A DNA stretch of 34,052 bases from Candidatus Omnitrophota bacterium (GTDB lineage: Bacteria; Omnitrophota; Gorgyraeia; 2-01-FULL-45-10): assembly GCA_020057115.1 (NCBI GenBank), contig JAGVGJ010000033.1, forward strand, positions 1 to 34,052, given 5' to 3'. Below are positions 23,123 to 30,545 of the stretch, piece by piece (positions within the stretch are counted from its first letter, which is position 1; every line of letters starts with the position of its first letter). Below the pieces are notes generated by a model that worked only from the letters and a program-made list of their open reading frames with translations, was not told where the DNA came from and searched no databases. The position numbers were made by a program, and so were the translations under genes.

Positions 23123-23953
23123 CTAGCGCTGCTCGGGGTGAGGATGGTGGCGCGAGGGGTGCTCGTGGGGATGGACGTGGACTTTGCCGTCGTGGCGGTG
23201 GGCGTGGACATGGATCAGGTTGTGCTGTTCGAGGAATGCCTTGTCCTCCAGGATGGCGCATATGCCGGCGTCTCTTGCCACCCTCTTATCCTCACCCAGC
23301 ACTATCGCCCTATCGGCGATCTCCTGAATTATATGCGTATCCTGGGTCGACGATATGATCGTTCGTCCTTGCTCGCCCAGCTCAAAGACCGTATCAATAA
23401 GTTTTCGGCAGGTCCTGGGATCAAGCCCTGCGGTAGGCTCATCCAGGAGCAGTATCTCCGGTTCCATCGCAAGGACCGATGCTATCGCAACGCGCTTCTT
23501 CTCACCCACCGACAGGTTCTGCGGATGACGCAGGCGCAGATGCGCTATATCCATAAGCCCCAGATATTTCTCAAGCCTCAGTTTTGCGATATCCTCCGGG
23601 AGAGCAAGCTGGATAAGCCCGAACATGATCTCATCTTCAACGCTCGAACTGAACAGCTGTACGTCTGAGTTCTGGAATACGATACCGACCTTTGAACGAA
23701 AGGATGCCCTGAACTTCGCGTCGCTAAAACTCTCTTCCACGAATGGCTCGCCCATAAAGCTGACCGTGCCATCGTCAGGATATATAAGGCCTGCCAGCAT
23801 GAATAGAAGCGTGGATTTCCCGGAGCCATTCGCCCCAAGGACAGCCACGCGATCACCCTTGTTTATATCTACCGTAACGCCGTTAAGCGCAGGGAACTTG
23901 CCAAGATATGAATACGAGGCATTGACCGTCTTAAGAATGCTATCGCCTGCCAT
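23123..23953 (-). CDS. cbiO: Ni/Co ECF transporter ATP-binding protein with His-rich tail
   Basis: The 276-residue ABC ATPase has Walker A GANGSGKST (40-48), a Q-loop in GIVFQNSDVQLFSSS, signature LSVGEKKRVAIA, Walker B EILLLDEPTAGLDP and an H-loop region after STQDTH. It powers a CbiMNQO-type importer as the A component on the cytoplasmic side of the inner membrane. Beyond the normal end is a tail of about 33 residues with 12 histidines (HVHAHRHD, HVHPHEH, RHHPHP), which probably binds Ni or Co. It overlaps cbiQ by 14 bases and is the last gene of the operon. Confidence 0.93.
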   Translation of the reverse strand: MAGDSILKTVNASYSYLGKFPALNGVTVDINKGDRVAVLGANGSGKSTLLFMLAGLIYPDDGTVSFMGEPFVEESFSDAKFRASFRSKVGIVFQNSDVQLFSSSVEDEIMFGLIQLALPEDIAKLRLEKYLGLMDIAHLRLRHPQNLSVGEKKRVAIASVLAMEPEILLLDEPTAGLDPRTCRKLIDTVFELGEQGRTIISSTQDTHIIQEIADRAIVLGEDKRVARDAGICAILEDKAFLEQHNLIHVHAHRHDGKVHVHPHEHPSRHHPHPEQR

Positions 23954-24653
23954 GCCGCGCCGCCTCCTGTCCGTAACCTCTTGCCAGCATCGCGAGATAG
24001 ACCTCCTCGCTCATCCTCATTGAGCGCTTAAACATATAACCCATCCTCGACGCCACCCACCCGCGGGCTGTCTTCTGATCCGCCTTGCGGACAAGACGAC
24101 TTTTGAGGCTCAAGTGCATATCCTCGAACACTGAGATAAAGAAGAATATATACCTGTATGTCATGTCAAGTACCTGTATGAATACATTAGGCACTGAAAG
24201 GGCTGCGAGAGACCGCAGTATATCTCCGTGTCTTGTCGTGATCGTAAGAAGGGCTGCAAATGAAACGCATACCGCGACACGGATGACAAATAGAGCGGCG
24301 GAATAAAGACTATCCATGAAGACGGCGGGTATCGCTATTACAAGAGTAAATAATGGCATGAATACCCAGACCCTCTTAAGAAAATACAATATCCCTATAC
24401 CTGAGAGCGCGGCCAACAATAATGCCAGGCAATAAAGGGCGATGAGCCACATGAAACTATTCAGGAAACACGCCGTTACGATAATTGACAGGATCATCAC
24501 TAGCCTCACGGTCGGCGGAATGGATTGCAGCACCCCCCCTGAACGCGCGGTATCTTCGGAGAATATCGCCTCCTTAAAGAATGCTAGAGCGCTCTTGATA
24601 GAGCGCTCTATGAAAAGCTCTGTTTTGATGCTGTTTTTACCCGGCAAGTTCAA
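23940..24653 (-). CDS. cbiQ: Ni/Co ECF transporter transmembrane T component
   Basis: The protein of about 237 residues has several membrane helices (LVMILSIIVTACFLNSFMWLIALYC and others) and the coupling helices typical of CbiQ, ending in EEVYLAMLARGYG, the conserved Ala-x-x-x-Gly-type loop that contacts the ATPase. No ATG is available: the frame opens with TTG at 24653, overlapping the TGA of the preceding gene. The purine-rich AAAAAAGGA abuts this TTG, so the second TTG (24647-24645, 6 bases away) is the better-spaced start. It is an inner-membrane protein of the Ni/Co importer. Confidence 0.9.
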   Translation of the reverse strand: MNLPGKNSIKTELFIERSIKSALAFFKEAIFSEDTARSGGVLQSIPPTVRLVMILSIIVTACFLNSFMWLIALYCLALLLAALSGIGILYFLKRVWVFMPLFTLVIAIPAVFMDSLYSAALFVIRVAVCVSFAALLTITTRHGDILRSLAALSVPNVFIQVLDMTYRYIFFFISVFEDMHLSLKSRLVRKADQKTARGWVASRMGYMFKRSMRMSEEVYLAMLARGYGQEAARHGRR

Positions 24654-24982
24654 TCCTTTTTTGCTACGATTTTTCCGATAAGATATACGAGACCTGCCAC
24701 CGCCGCCACACCGGAGATCGCTGATATTATATAAGCAAGACTTAAATGCTGCAATGATTTTTCTTCCCAGCCCTTAAAAGCATAATCAGGTATCGGCGCA
24801 GTCCAGAAAGAAGCCAGTTTCTCGAGCCCTTTCGGTATATACCCCACCAATTCCTTTATCTCCTCAGGCCCCCATTCTCCCCACGCGGATCCCGCTTTAA
24901 AATGTTCTGGTAATAAAAGTCCGAGCGGGCTTAAGATAGCCAATATCGCTATAAATATCCATAGTTTAGTTATTGTCTTCAT
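24650..24982 (-). CDS. PDGLE-domain / CbiN-like small membrane component
   Basis: The 110-residue protein has two membrane helices: one N-terminal (WIFIAILAILSPLGLLLP) and one C-terminal (LAYIISAISGVAAVAGLVYLIGKIV). Between them is an extracytoplasmic loop with SAWGEWGPEEIKELVGYIPKGLEKLASFWTAPIPDY. This matches the PDGLE-type accessory subunits that accompany CbiM in Ni/Co importers in place of CbiN. It probably helps load metal into CbiM. Its position between cbiM and cbiQ supports that. Confidence 0.85.
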   Translation of the reverse strand: MKTITKLWIFIAILAILSPLGLLLPEHFKAGSAWGEWGPEEIKELVGYIPKGLEKLASFWTAPIPDYAFKGWEEKSLQHLSLAYIISAISGVAAVAGLVYLIGKIVAKKD

Positions 24983-25002
24983 CGTCTTTCCTTTTTTAGT
25001 TT

Positions 25003-25031
25003 ACAGCCTATAGTTTAAAGCTTATAGCTGT
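25003..25031. repeat. intercistronic inverted repeat between cbiM and the CbiN-like gene
   Basis: ACAGC(C)TATA at 25003-25012 pairs with TATAGCTGT at 25023-25031, with one bulged base. It covers the last codons of cbiM and the start of the 39-base gap. No T-run follows on the minus strand, so it is more likely an mRNA stability or processing hairpin than a terminator. Confidence 0.4.
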
Positions 25032-25693
25032 ATCAACGATGCATCCTCTTTCTGTAAATATCTAATAACAAGAAATGTCACAGCCGCCTCTATAATTCCG
25101 AATAATAAGGCATGCTCTAAAAACATGACAGGAACTGCGACTTTTAACCCGTAAGGGCAATAGAGCGCCTGGCCTGCTTGATTCTTAAAAAATATCGGCT
25201 GTATGCCGAATTCCACCGCGGTGAATAATGAGGCCAATATGAGTCCTACATAAGCTCCGGTTCCGGCGGCAATAGCTCGCCTGAATGAGCTCTTGTCGCT
25301 TCCTAAAGCGACTAATTTATAAATATAATATCCTGCGAAAGGCATGATAAATGCCATGTTGAAACAATTAGCTCCTATCGCAGTGATCCCGCCATCTCCG
25401 AAGATAAGCGCCTGTATGACCAGTGCCACAGTGATGGCTATCATGGCGGCCCACGGCCCGAGAAGGACTGCGGCCAGCACCCCGCCTACCGCATGCCCAG
25501 TAGATCCACCGGGTATCGGGACATTGAACATCATTATGATAAATATGAATGCCGCTGAAAATGCCAGATACGGCACTTGCCGCGCTTTAAGCGTCCTGTT
25601 CAATATCCTTGCCGCTAATGCCCATAATGGCACCATGATCGCGTAAAATATGCCGCCTGTCTGCGGACTTAAATATCCATCGGGTATATGCAT
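25022..25693 (-). CDS. cbiM: Ni/Co ECF transporter substrate-binding component
   Basis: The 223-residue membrane protein starts MHIPDGYLSP. His2 at the extreme N-terminus is the metal ligand that defines CbiM/NikM. Further landmarks are PIPGGSTGHAVGG (about residues 60-72), which supplies another ligand His, and GDGGITAIGANCFNMAFIMPF. About six to seven membrane helices follow. It gives the importer its Ni or Co specificity. Neither metal can be chosen from sequence, but NikR in the same operon favours nickel. Confidence 0.95.
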   Translation of the reverse strand: MHIPDGYLSPQTGGIFYAIMVPLWALAARILNRTLKARQVPYLAFSAAFIFIIMMFNVPIPGGSTGHAVGGVLAAVLLGPWAAMIAITVALVIQALIFGDGGITAIGANCFNMAFIMPFAGYYIYKLVALGSDKSSFRRAIAAGTGAYVGLILASLFTAVEFGIQPIFFKNQAGQALYCPYGLKVAVPVMFLEHALLFGIIEAAVTFLVIRYLQKEDASLIQL

Positions 25694-25714
25694 TGCAACT
25701 CCTCCTATCTTAAA

Positions 25715-27130
25715 TTAAAAATCTAATTGCCCTCTTACTCCGTAAACAAATATTGTATTATCATCGCCCTGATACGGCTCGCTTATGCCCCGCGGGTTCC
25801 ATATGCACTGGAGGTCCGGACTTATATAAAGGTTCTTTGTCAGCTTGACTTTATAGTATGCCTCAAAGTGCCCTTCTGCCGCGCCTCCGTTACCGGCATT
25901 TTTATAATGCTGGCTCGGCAACACCTGGCCAATAGCAACACCCAAAACATCATCTTCTCGGTTCCATAGCTTGCCGCTCACCTGTAATCCTGCGGACCAT
26001 GAGCCTTCGCACGGCGCGGTATTGGGATTCGTGCTTGCGATCGCAAGGTCAGGCCTCTGCCACCCAAAACGCGTAAATACGCCAAATACGTCTGTTATCA
26101 TCTGGTCGAAACTTAAACCGACGCCATAGTTCCTCTCTTTTACGACATCCGGCGTCATCTCGCCCTGATCGACAAGCTTTGAATGATCTAAACCATTATA
26201 CCACCAATATACCCTATAATTCCCGCCCCACATCTTTTCATCATAGCCGAACGCCTTTGCAGGCATAAAGGTAAGCTCGGTGGATATGAAAGGCTTGGAG
26301 AAGACATCTTCCCATGAATTATTGGCGTTAAAATAAGATCCGTTCACTGCAATATACGGCAAGGCCTTCGGAGCGATAGTGATCGATCCGCCGAGAGTAT
26401 TGTCATTGGGCCATTCTATCGCAGGAGAATTCCTGAATATGCGGCCCAGGAATTGTGTAGTTTCATTGAAAGCGTATTCATTCTGATCCAGGTAATTTGC
26501 AGGGTCTAGCTTACCAGCCGTTATCGTGAACTGCTTGTCGAACAGGTAATGTTCGTACCATAGTTCCGTAACAGGCACGTTAGAACCGGTGTCATTAGAA
26601 TCCCTGTCGACATTGCTATAGAGGGCTAGCTGGTCCTCAGCTCCTGTGCCCTGCCCGGGTTCCAGGTGCAGCAACGCAAGACCCCAATCATCAAAAGACT
26701 TCTCTATAAATATGTCGCTCGACCATCCGGCATCGCATCGGCCTTTATGCGTGCCATCTGCGGCATTATTAGCGTTCGGCGTTCCCTGCAAGATGAATGT
26801 CGCATCCGCCTGGATCTTGAATCCGCATGGCGCTATCTCTAAGCCCTCGCCAGGAGTATATTTAATAAGCCGATCGCTGGGAACAGATTGTATAAGAGAT
26901 CTTCTCACCTGTTCAACGGTCCCTTGCTGGTCCATCATGCACTGTTTTTGTTCATTGACCTGTTTTTGCAGCTCGGCGATCTGTATCTTCAGCTGGTCTA
27001 TCTCCGAGACCTTTGCCTTAAGAACATTTATCTCCGTCATAAGCTCCGCCTCGCTTGCCTGCACTGCCGGCGCATTAAACATTGCTATGCATAACACGAA
27101 TACCACTATAAAGTATCTGCTCCGTGCCAC
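25715..27130 (-). CDS. OprB-like outer-membrane porin in the nickel operon
   Basis: The 471-residue protein has a signal peptide (YFIVVFVLCIAMFNAPAVQA) and a periplasmic coiled coil (about residues 27-70). A beta-barrel of about 370 residues resembles carbohydrate-selective porin OprB, with alternating strands, GLALLHLEPGQGTG, ITAGKLDPANYLDQNEYAFNETTQFL and a C-terminal aromatic residue (VRGQLDF). The start is GTG at 27130, behind AGGAGGGGGAAA. It lies between nikR and cbiM with a NikR-box-like site just upstream, so a Ni/Co or metal-chelate uptake pore is inferred. OprB relatives are otherwise known for sugars. Confidence 0.85.
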   Translation of the reverse strand: MARSRYFIVVFVLCIAMFNAPAVQASEAELMTEINVLKAKVSEIDQLKIQIAELQKQVNEQKQCMMDQQGTVEQVRRSLIQSVPSDRLIKYTPGEGLEIAPCGFKIQADATFILQGTPNANNAADGTHKGRCDAGWSSDIFIEKSFDDWGLALLHLEPGQGTGAEDQLALYSNVDRDSNDTGSNVPVTELWYEHYLFDKQFTITAGKLDPANYLDQNEYAFNETTQFLGRIFRNSPAIEWPNDNTLGGSITIAPKALPYIAVNGSYFNANNSWEDVFSKPFISTELTFMPAKAFGYDEKMWGGNYRVYWWYNGLDHSKLVDQGEMTPDVVKERNYGVGLSFDQMITDVFGVFTRFGWQRPDLAIASTNPNTAPCEGSWSAGLQVSGKLWNREDDVLGVAIGQVLPSQHYKNAGNGGAAEGHFEAYYKVKLTKNLYISPDLQCIWNPRGISEPYQGDDNTIFVYGVRGQLDF

Positions 27131-27145
27131 TTTCCCCCTCCTTTT

Positions 27146-27172
27146 GTGTTACTGATTAATAATTCGTGCTAC
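27146..27172. promoter_or_regulatory. NikR-box-like site upstream of the porin
   Basis: A perfect half-site GTGTTAC (27146-27152) is followed after 13 bases by GTGCTAC (27166-27172), which matches the opposite half GTAACAC at 4 of 7 positions. From memory the NikR motif of some delta-proteobacteria is GTGTTAC-N13/14-GTAACAC. The site lies 15 bases before the porin GTG. A -10-like TATAGT (27181-27176) is just upstream on the minus strand, so binding could block transcription of the porin and cbiM-O. Confidence 0.5.
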
Positions 27173-27188
27173 CGAACTATAAAAAAAT

Positions 27189-27605
27189 TTACTTTATCTC
27201 TTCGCCTGTGGTCGTCATGACCAGATCGCCGTGCTTGACGCCTTTTGCAGACCTCATGCGATTCGCGAGATCCTTTATATCTTTAGCTTTGCCTCGTATT
27301 ACTACCACCTCGAGGCAGTTATCATGATTCAGATGGATATGCTGACTGGCGATGATGGCGTTTTGATGATCATGCTGGATATCTATGAGACCGTTCAATA
27401 GATCCTTCTTATGATGATCATAAACAAGGGTAACGACTCCAGTAACCTCACCGTTCGCCTTGGACCATTCATCTTGAACAAGCCTGTCCCTTATAAGGTC
27501 TCTTATGGCCTCAGACCGGTTCTGATATTTATTTTCAAGGCACAGCTTATCGAACTCTGACAAGAGCTCTTTATCGAGAGATACCCCAAAACGTACAAGC
27601 GTCAT
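27189..27605 (-). CDS. nikR: nickel-responsive regulator
   Basis: The 138-residue protein has a ribbon-helix-helix DNA-binding N-terminus (MTLVRFGVSLDKELLSEFDKL and NRSEAIRDLIRDRL) and an ACT-like nickel-binding domain. Ligands equivalent to the E. coli set are His78 in QHDH, His89 and His91 in QHIH, and Cys97 in NHDNCLEVV. With nickel bound, the tetramer represses uptake genes. It is the first gene of unit C, followed after 58 bases by the porin and the CbiMNQO genes. NikR-box-like sites lie both upstream of it and before the porin. Confidence 0.97.
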   Translation of the reverse strand: MTLVRFGVSLDKELLSEFDKLCLENKYQNRSEAIRDLIRDRLVQDEWSKANGEVTGVVTLVYDHHKKDLLNGLIDIQHDHQNAIIASQHIHLNHDNCLEVVVIRGKAKDIKDLANRMRSAKGVKHGDLVMTTTGEEIK

Positions 27606-27623
27606 ACCCTATCCATCCATTTC

Positions 27624-27650
27624 GTATTATTATTTTTAATAACGTAACAC
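27624..27650. promoter_or_regulatory. NikR-box-like site upstream of nikR
   Basis: GTATTAT (27624-27630) and a perfect GTAACAC (27644-27650) are separated by 13 bases, giving 12 of 14 matches to the GTGTTAC-N13-GTAACAC palindrome recalled for NikR. The site lies 18 bases before the nikR ATG and downstream of a TTGACG -35-like box (27669-27664), a suitable position for autoregulation. Confidence 0.6.
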
Positions 27651-27668
27651 AATGTTAGTGCCGCGTCA

Positions 27669-27683
27669 AGGCTAAAAATTAGC
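27669..27683. repeat. small hairpin beside the MFS terminator
   Basis: GGCTAA-AAA-TTAGCC forms a 6-bp stem with a 3-base loop. It lies a few bases beyond the 27689-27708 terminator on the minus strand and abuts the TTGACG box. It may reinforce termination of unit D before nikR. Confidence 0.5.
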
Positions 27684-27688
27684 CTACC

Positions 27689-27708
27689 AAAACGGGCCGC
27701 GCCCTTTT
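27689..27708 (-). terminator. terminator of unit D after the MFS gene
   Basis: On the minus strand AAAA-GGGC-GCG-GCCC-G-TTTT follows the MFS stop codon by 3 bases. The sequence is nearly symmetric, so it could also work on the plus strand. Its GGGCGCGGCCC core and the following TTTTGG...TAGG recur in the unit C terminator at 23081-23101. Confidence 0.7.
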
Positions 27709-27711
27709 AGC

Positions 27712-28884
27712 TCACCTTATTAAAACAATAAAAGCCGCGCAGGAAAATACCGCCATGACGGCGCCGTAAACGAACGGTGCCCAAACGCCTACATGCGTCC
27801 AGAGCAGCCCCGCTATAAGGCTCGCGGCAAATGCGGCCAGGCCCGTAAGGCAGTAATAGATACCGAGGGCTGTGCCCCTCAATTCTTTGTCGACAGTGTC
27901 TGTAATAAATGCCTTCCCTACGCCGTCGGTCATAGCCATGTAAAAACCGTAGATAAAGAATAGCGGCCAGATAGCGAGACTATTAGCAAATATTCCGAAC
28001 CCAAAATATACGAGCGCAAAAATAGCATAGCCTGATGCAATAACGAACTTTCTCGGTATCCTGTCCGATAATATGCCCGCGGGGAGAGAAAGGCCGGAAT
28101 ATGAGACATTGTATACGACGTAAGCAAGGATGACCATTGCGGTGGAAAGGCCCAAGTCTTTCGCGCGCATTATAAGGAACGCGTCGCTGGAATTGCCTAT
28201 CGAAAATATCGCGGAGATGATAAGGAATCTCTTAAAGGCGGGTGAGAATTTCTTTAGATCGAAGTTCAGTTTTACGCCGTTGGCTCGTTCCAATATCGGG
28301 ACTTCCGCGAGAAAAAATATGAGAAGGCCTACCGCGATTATGGCGGGTATGAACGCGATGAAGAATACTATCCTCAGGTTTTCTTTCATCGCGTAGATAA
28401 GCCAAAGCGCCAGTAACGGGCCCAGACATGCGCCAAGCGTATCCGCCGCGCGGTGGAAACCGAAAGCCTTCCCCCTGTATTGGGCGTCGCATGAATCGGC
28501 TATCATGGCGTCACGCGGTGAAGTCCTTACGCCCTTGCCTATCCTGTCGATGAGCCGCGCGAATAAGACCATGGGCCAGGCATATGCCATGAAGAAGAAT
28601 AGCTTCCCCATCGATGACAGGAAATATCCACCGACGACGAAGGCTTTGCGCTTTTGGAGCTTATCAGAGAACCATCCGGAGAATGCCTTCAGGATGCTCG
28701 CCGCAGCTTCGGCTATACCTTCGATAAGGCCGAGTATGGACATAGGCGCGCCGAGGACGCTCGTAAGGAATATCGGTATGATGGGATAGAGCATCTCGGA
28801 CGAAATGTCGGTGAAGAAACTGACGATGCTTAATACGATTATGTTCTTATTGAGGCCTTTAAAGATAGATTGCTTCGTCGGCAC
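27712..28884 (-). CDS. MFS-family transporter
   Basis: The 390-residue inner-membrane protein has about 12 helices and the MFS loop 2-3 motif in GWFSDKLQKRKAFVVGG, with RLIDRIGKGVRTSPRDAMIADS following helix 4. The second half repeats the motif as GILSDRIPRKFVIASGY. The substrate is unknown; relatives are annotated as general or multidrug exporters. The only usable start is GTG at 28884-28882, preceded by GGAGG. Both lie inside a REP-like palindrome (28867-28906), so the first six residues come from the repeat. It is the last gene of unit D. Confidence 0.88.
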   Translation of the reverse strand: MPTKQSIFKGLNKNIIVLSIVSFFTDISSEMLYPIIPIFLTSVLGAPMSILGLIEGIAEAAASILKAFSGWFSDKLQKRKAFVVGGYFLSSMGKLFFFMAYAWPMVLFARLIDRIGKGVRTSPRDAMIADSCDAQYRGKAFGFHRAADTLGACLGPLLALWLIYAMKENLRIVFFIAFIPAIIAVGLLIFFLAEVPILERANGVKLNFDLKKFSPAFKRFLIISAIFSIGNSSDAFLIMRAKDLGLSTAMVILAYVVYNVSYSGLSLPAGILSDRIPRKFVIASGYAIFALVYFGFGIFANSLAIWPLFFIYGFYMAMTDGVGKAFITDTVDKELRGTALGIYYCLTGLAAFAASLIAGLLWTHVGVWAPFVYGAVMAVFSCAAFIVLIR

Positions 28885-28906
28885 TTCGTGCCTCCTCGCA
28901 ATGACA
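28867..28906. repeat. REP-like dispersed palindrome overlapping the MFS start
   Basis: Read on the minus strand it runs from TGTCATTGCGAGGA, through an inner hairpin GGCAC-GAA-GTGCC, to GACGAAGCAATCT. The outer arms ATTGC and GCAAT also pair. I recognise this as a palindromic repeat of the TCATTGCGAGGA...CGACGAAGCAATCT type that occurs many times in genomes of several environmental lineages. It fills the 26-base gap after the DUF21-CBS gene and runs 18 bases into the MFS reading frame. Confidence 0.75.
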
Positions 28907-28910
28907 TATT

Positions 28911-29936
28911 TTATAATGATTTCCCCATGAATGAGGCGCGGATGTCATACTCATCTTCTATCTCGCCGACGATCTCTTCTATCAGGTCTTCCAGCGTGAC
29001 GAGTCCTTCCAGTCTCCCGTTCGGATCGGTTATAATGGCCAGATGGGAGTGGCCCTTCTGGAATTCCCTCAAGAGCTCGGTGATCTTCTTGTTGCCTTGT
29101 ATGAAGGCCGGCGGATAGATGATATCCTGCAGGACGAAAAGCTCCCTGTTCGCCGAGATATTCAGGAGGTCCTTCATGTTTATGACTCCGACTATATTAT
29201 CCGGTTTGTCTTTATATACAGGGATGCGCGAAAAACCTGACTCGAGGACTTTATCCAGTATGTCTTCAAGCTTCGCATTTATATCTATAGCTACTATTTT
29301 ATCCTTCGGCGTCATAACGGTCCTGACGACCGTCTCGCTGAAATCAAAAACCTTGGAGAGCATCTTATATTTCTCTCTGTGTATTTTATCTTCTTCCGCG
29401 CCTATCTTTATAAGCGCTCGGACCTCTTCATCCGAAACAAGCGATGCCTTCAGGTCTGACTTACCTCCTATCAGGTTAACGAGAAAATTGGTCGTAATAG
29501 TAAGCCCGCGTATAAGAGGCGTGAATATCTTTATCGTCATACTGACCGGCCTGACTAATACGAGCGAAAGCCTTTCCGGGTGGCGCGCCGCGAGCGTCTT
29601 TGCCACTACCTCAAAAAGGATTATGAATAAAGTGGCGAGTATCGTGGCAACTATAACTCCCGTCTTTTCGCTATGTAAAGCATGCACCAGGACCACCGTC
29701 ATTATCGACGCGATCATGGAGTCGACCACATTATTGATAACGAGTATTGTGCCGAAGAACCTCTCGGGCGACTCCAGGACTTTAAGGACCAGCTTGGCCG
29801 CCTTTGAACCGTCAGTCGCAAGCCTTCGCAGGCGAAGACGGCTTACCGCGATCATGGATATCTCGGATGCGGCCGTGAGGGCAGCTATGATGAGCAACAC
29901 CAGTATTACTAGAGATATGCTTACGGTTTCGTTCAT
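28911..29936 (-). CDS. DUF21-CBS membrane protein (CNNM/CorC/HlyC type)
   Basis: Of 341 residues, about 1-185 form the DUF21/CNNM membrane domain (ISLVILVLLIIAALTAASEISMIAVSRLRLRRL, then GTILVINNVVDSMIAS). A CBS pair follows (about 195-325) with VRTVMTPKDKIVAID, GFSRIPVYKDKPDNIVGVINMKDLL and GHSHLAIITDPNGRLEGLVTLEDLIEEIVGEIEDE. The usual C-terminal CorC_HlyC domain is missing, making it about 80-100 residues shorter than typical relatives. The family is linked to Mg or Co export and homeostasis. Its ATG overlaps the DUF502 stop (ATGA). Confidence 0.92.
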   Translation of the reverse strand: MNETVSISLVILVLLIIAALTAASEISMIAVSRLRLRRLATDGSKAAKLVLKVLESPERFFGTILVINNVVDSMIASIMTVVLVHALHSEKTGVIVATILATLFIILFEVVAKTLAARHPERLSLVLVRPVSMTIKIFTPLIRGLTITTNFLVNLIGGKSDLKASLVSDEEVRALIKIGAEEDKIHREKYKMLSKVFDFSETVVRTVMTPKDKIVAIDINAKLEDILDKVLESGFSRIPVYKDKPDNIVGVINMKDLLNISANRELFVLQDIIYPPAFIQGNKKITELLREFQKGHSHLAIITDPNGRLEGLVTLEDLIEEIVGEIEDEYDIRASFMGKSL

Positions 29937-30523
29937 GGCTTTACTATCCCGCCTGACACTATTAGTTTAACTCCCATCTCGATCGACATATCAAGTATCT
30001 TGACGTCTTTTCGCGGCACAAGTATAAGGAACCCTGTGAACGGGCTAGGCGTGGTCGCAATGAATATGTGCAATAGATCCTCGCCGGCTTTCCGGTTCGC
30101 CTCATCGAAACTATCATTCGTTAAAAAACCTATGGACCATATTCCTTTCGAAGGGTATTCCACCATCACGACCTTCCTGAAGGCCGGCTTATCTTTCGAA
30201 ATGAATGAGTCCACTATCTGCTTGGCCGGGCCGTATATCTGACCGATTATCGGGAACCTTAAGAACAGGTTCTCAAAAAATCGGAAAAACTTTCTGCCAA
30301 GGATATTGGTGGCTATAAAGCCTACCAGGAATATCGTAAATATCGCTATTATAAATCCGAGCCCGGGTATCTGAAACCCGTAATGCTTCAAGAGGTAGAG
30401 GTTTATGAGCTTGCCCCATACGCTATCCACGAACCGCACGATCGCCCATACGAAATATACGGTCATGAACACGGGTAATATTATAAAGAATCCCGTAAAG
30501 AAATATCTCTTAACTCTGGACAT
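29933..30523 (-). CDS. DUF502 membrane protein
   Basis: The 196-residue protein has two N-terminal membrane helices (FFTGFFIILPVFMTVYFVWAIV and GLGFIIAIFTIFLVGFIATNI). A conserved soluble part follows with LGRKFFRFFENLFLRFPIIGQIYGPAKQIVDSF, VVMVEYPSKGIWSIGFLTND and a final FIATTPSPFTGFLILVPRKDV. This is the DUF502 pattern. Its biochemical function is unknown. It lies 22 bases after the Nramp-like gene and overlaps the DUF21-CBS gene by 4 bases, so a role in membrane cation handling is possible but unproven. Confidence 0.92.
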   Translation of the reverse strand: MSRVKRYFFTGFFIILPVFMTVYFVWAIVRFVDSVWGKLINLYLLKHYGFQIPGLGFIIAIFTIFLVGFIATNILGRKFFRFFENLFLRFPIIGQIYGPAKQIVDSFISKDKPAFRKVVMVEYPSKGIWSIGFLTNDSFDEANRKAGEDLLHIFIATTPSPFTGFLILVPRKDVKILDMSIEMGVKLIVSGGIVKP

Positions 30524-30545
30524 GTTTCTCCTTTTTATGTATCAG

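Noticed and set aside
29119-29970. A 283-residue plus-strand frame opposite the DUF21-CBS gene
   Set aside because: Its Ser/Thr/Ile-rich composition is the complement of the CBS gene, and there is no independent evidence for coding.
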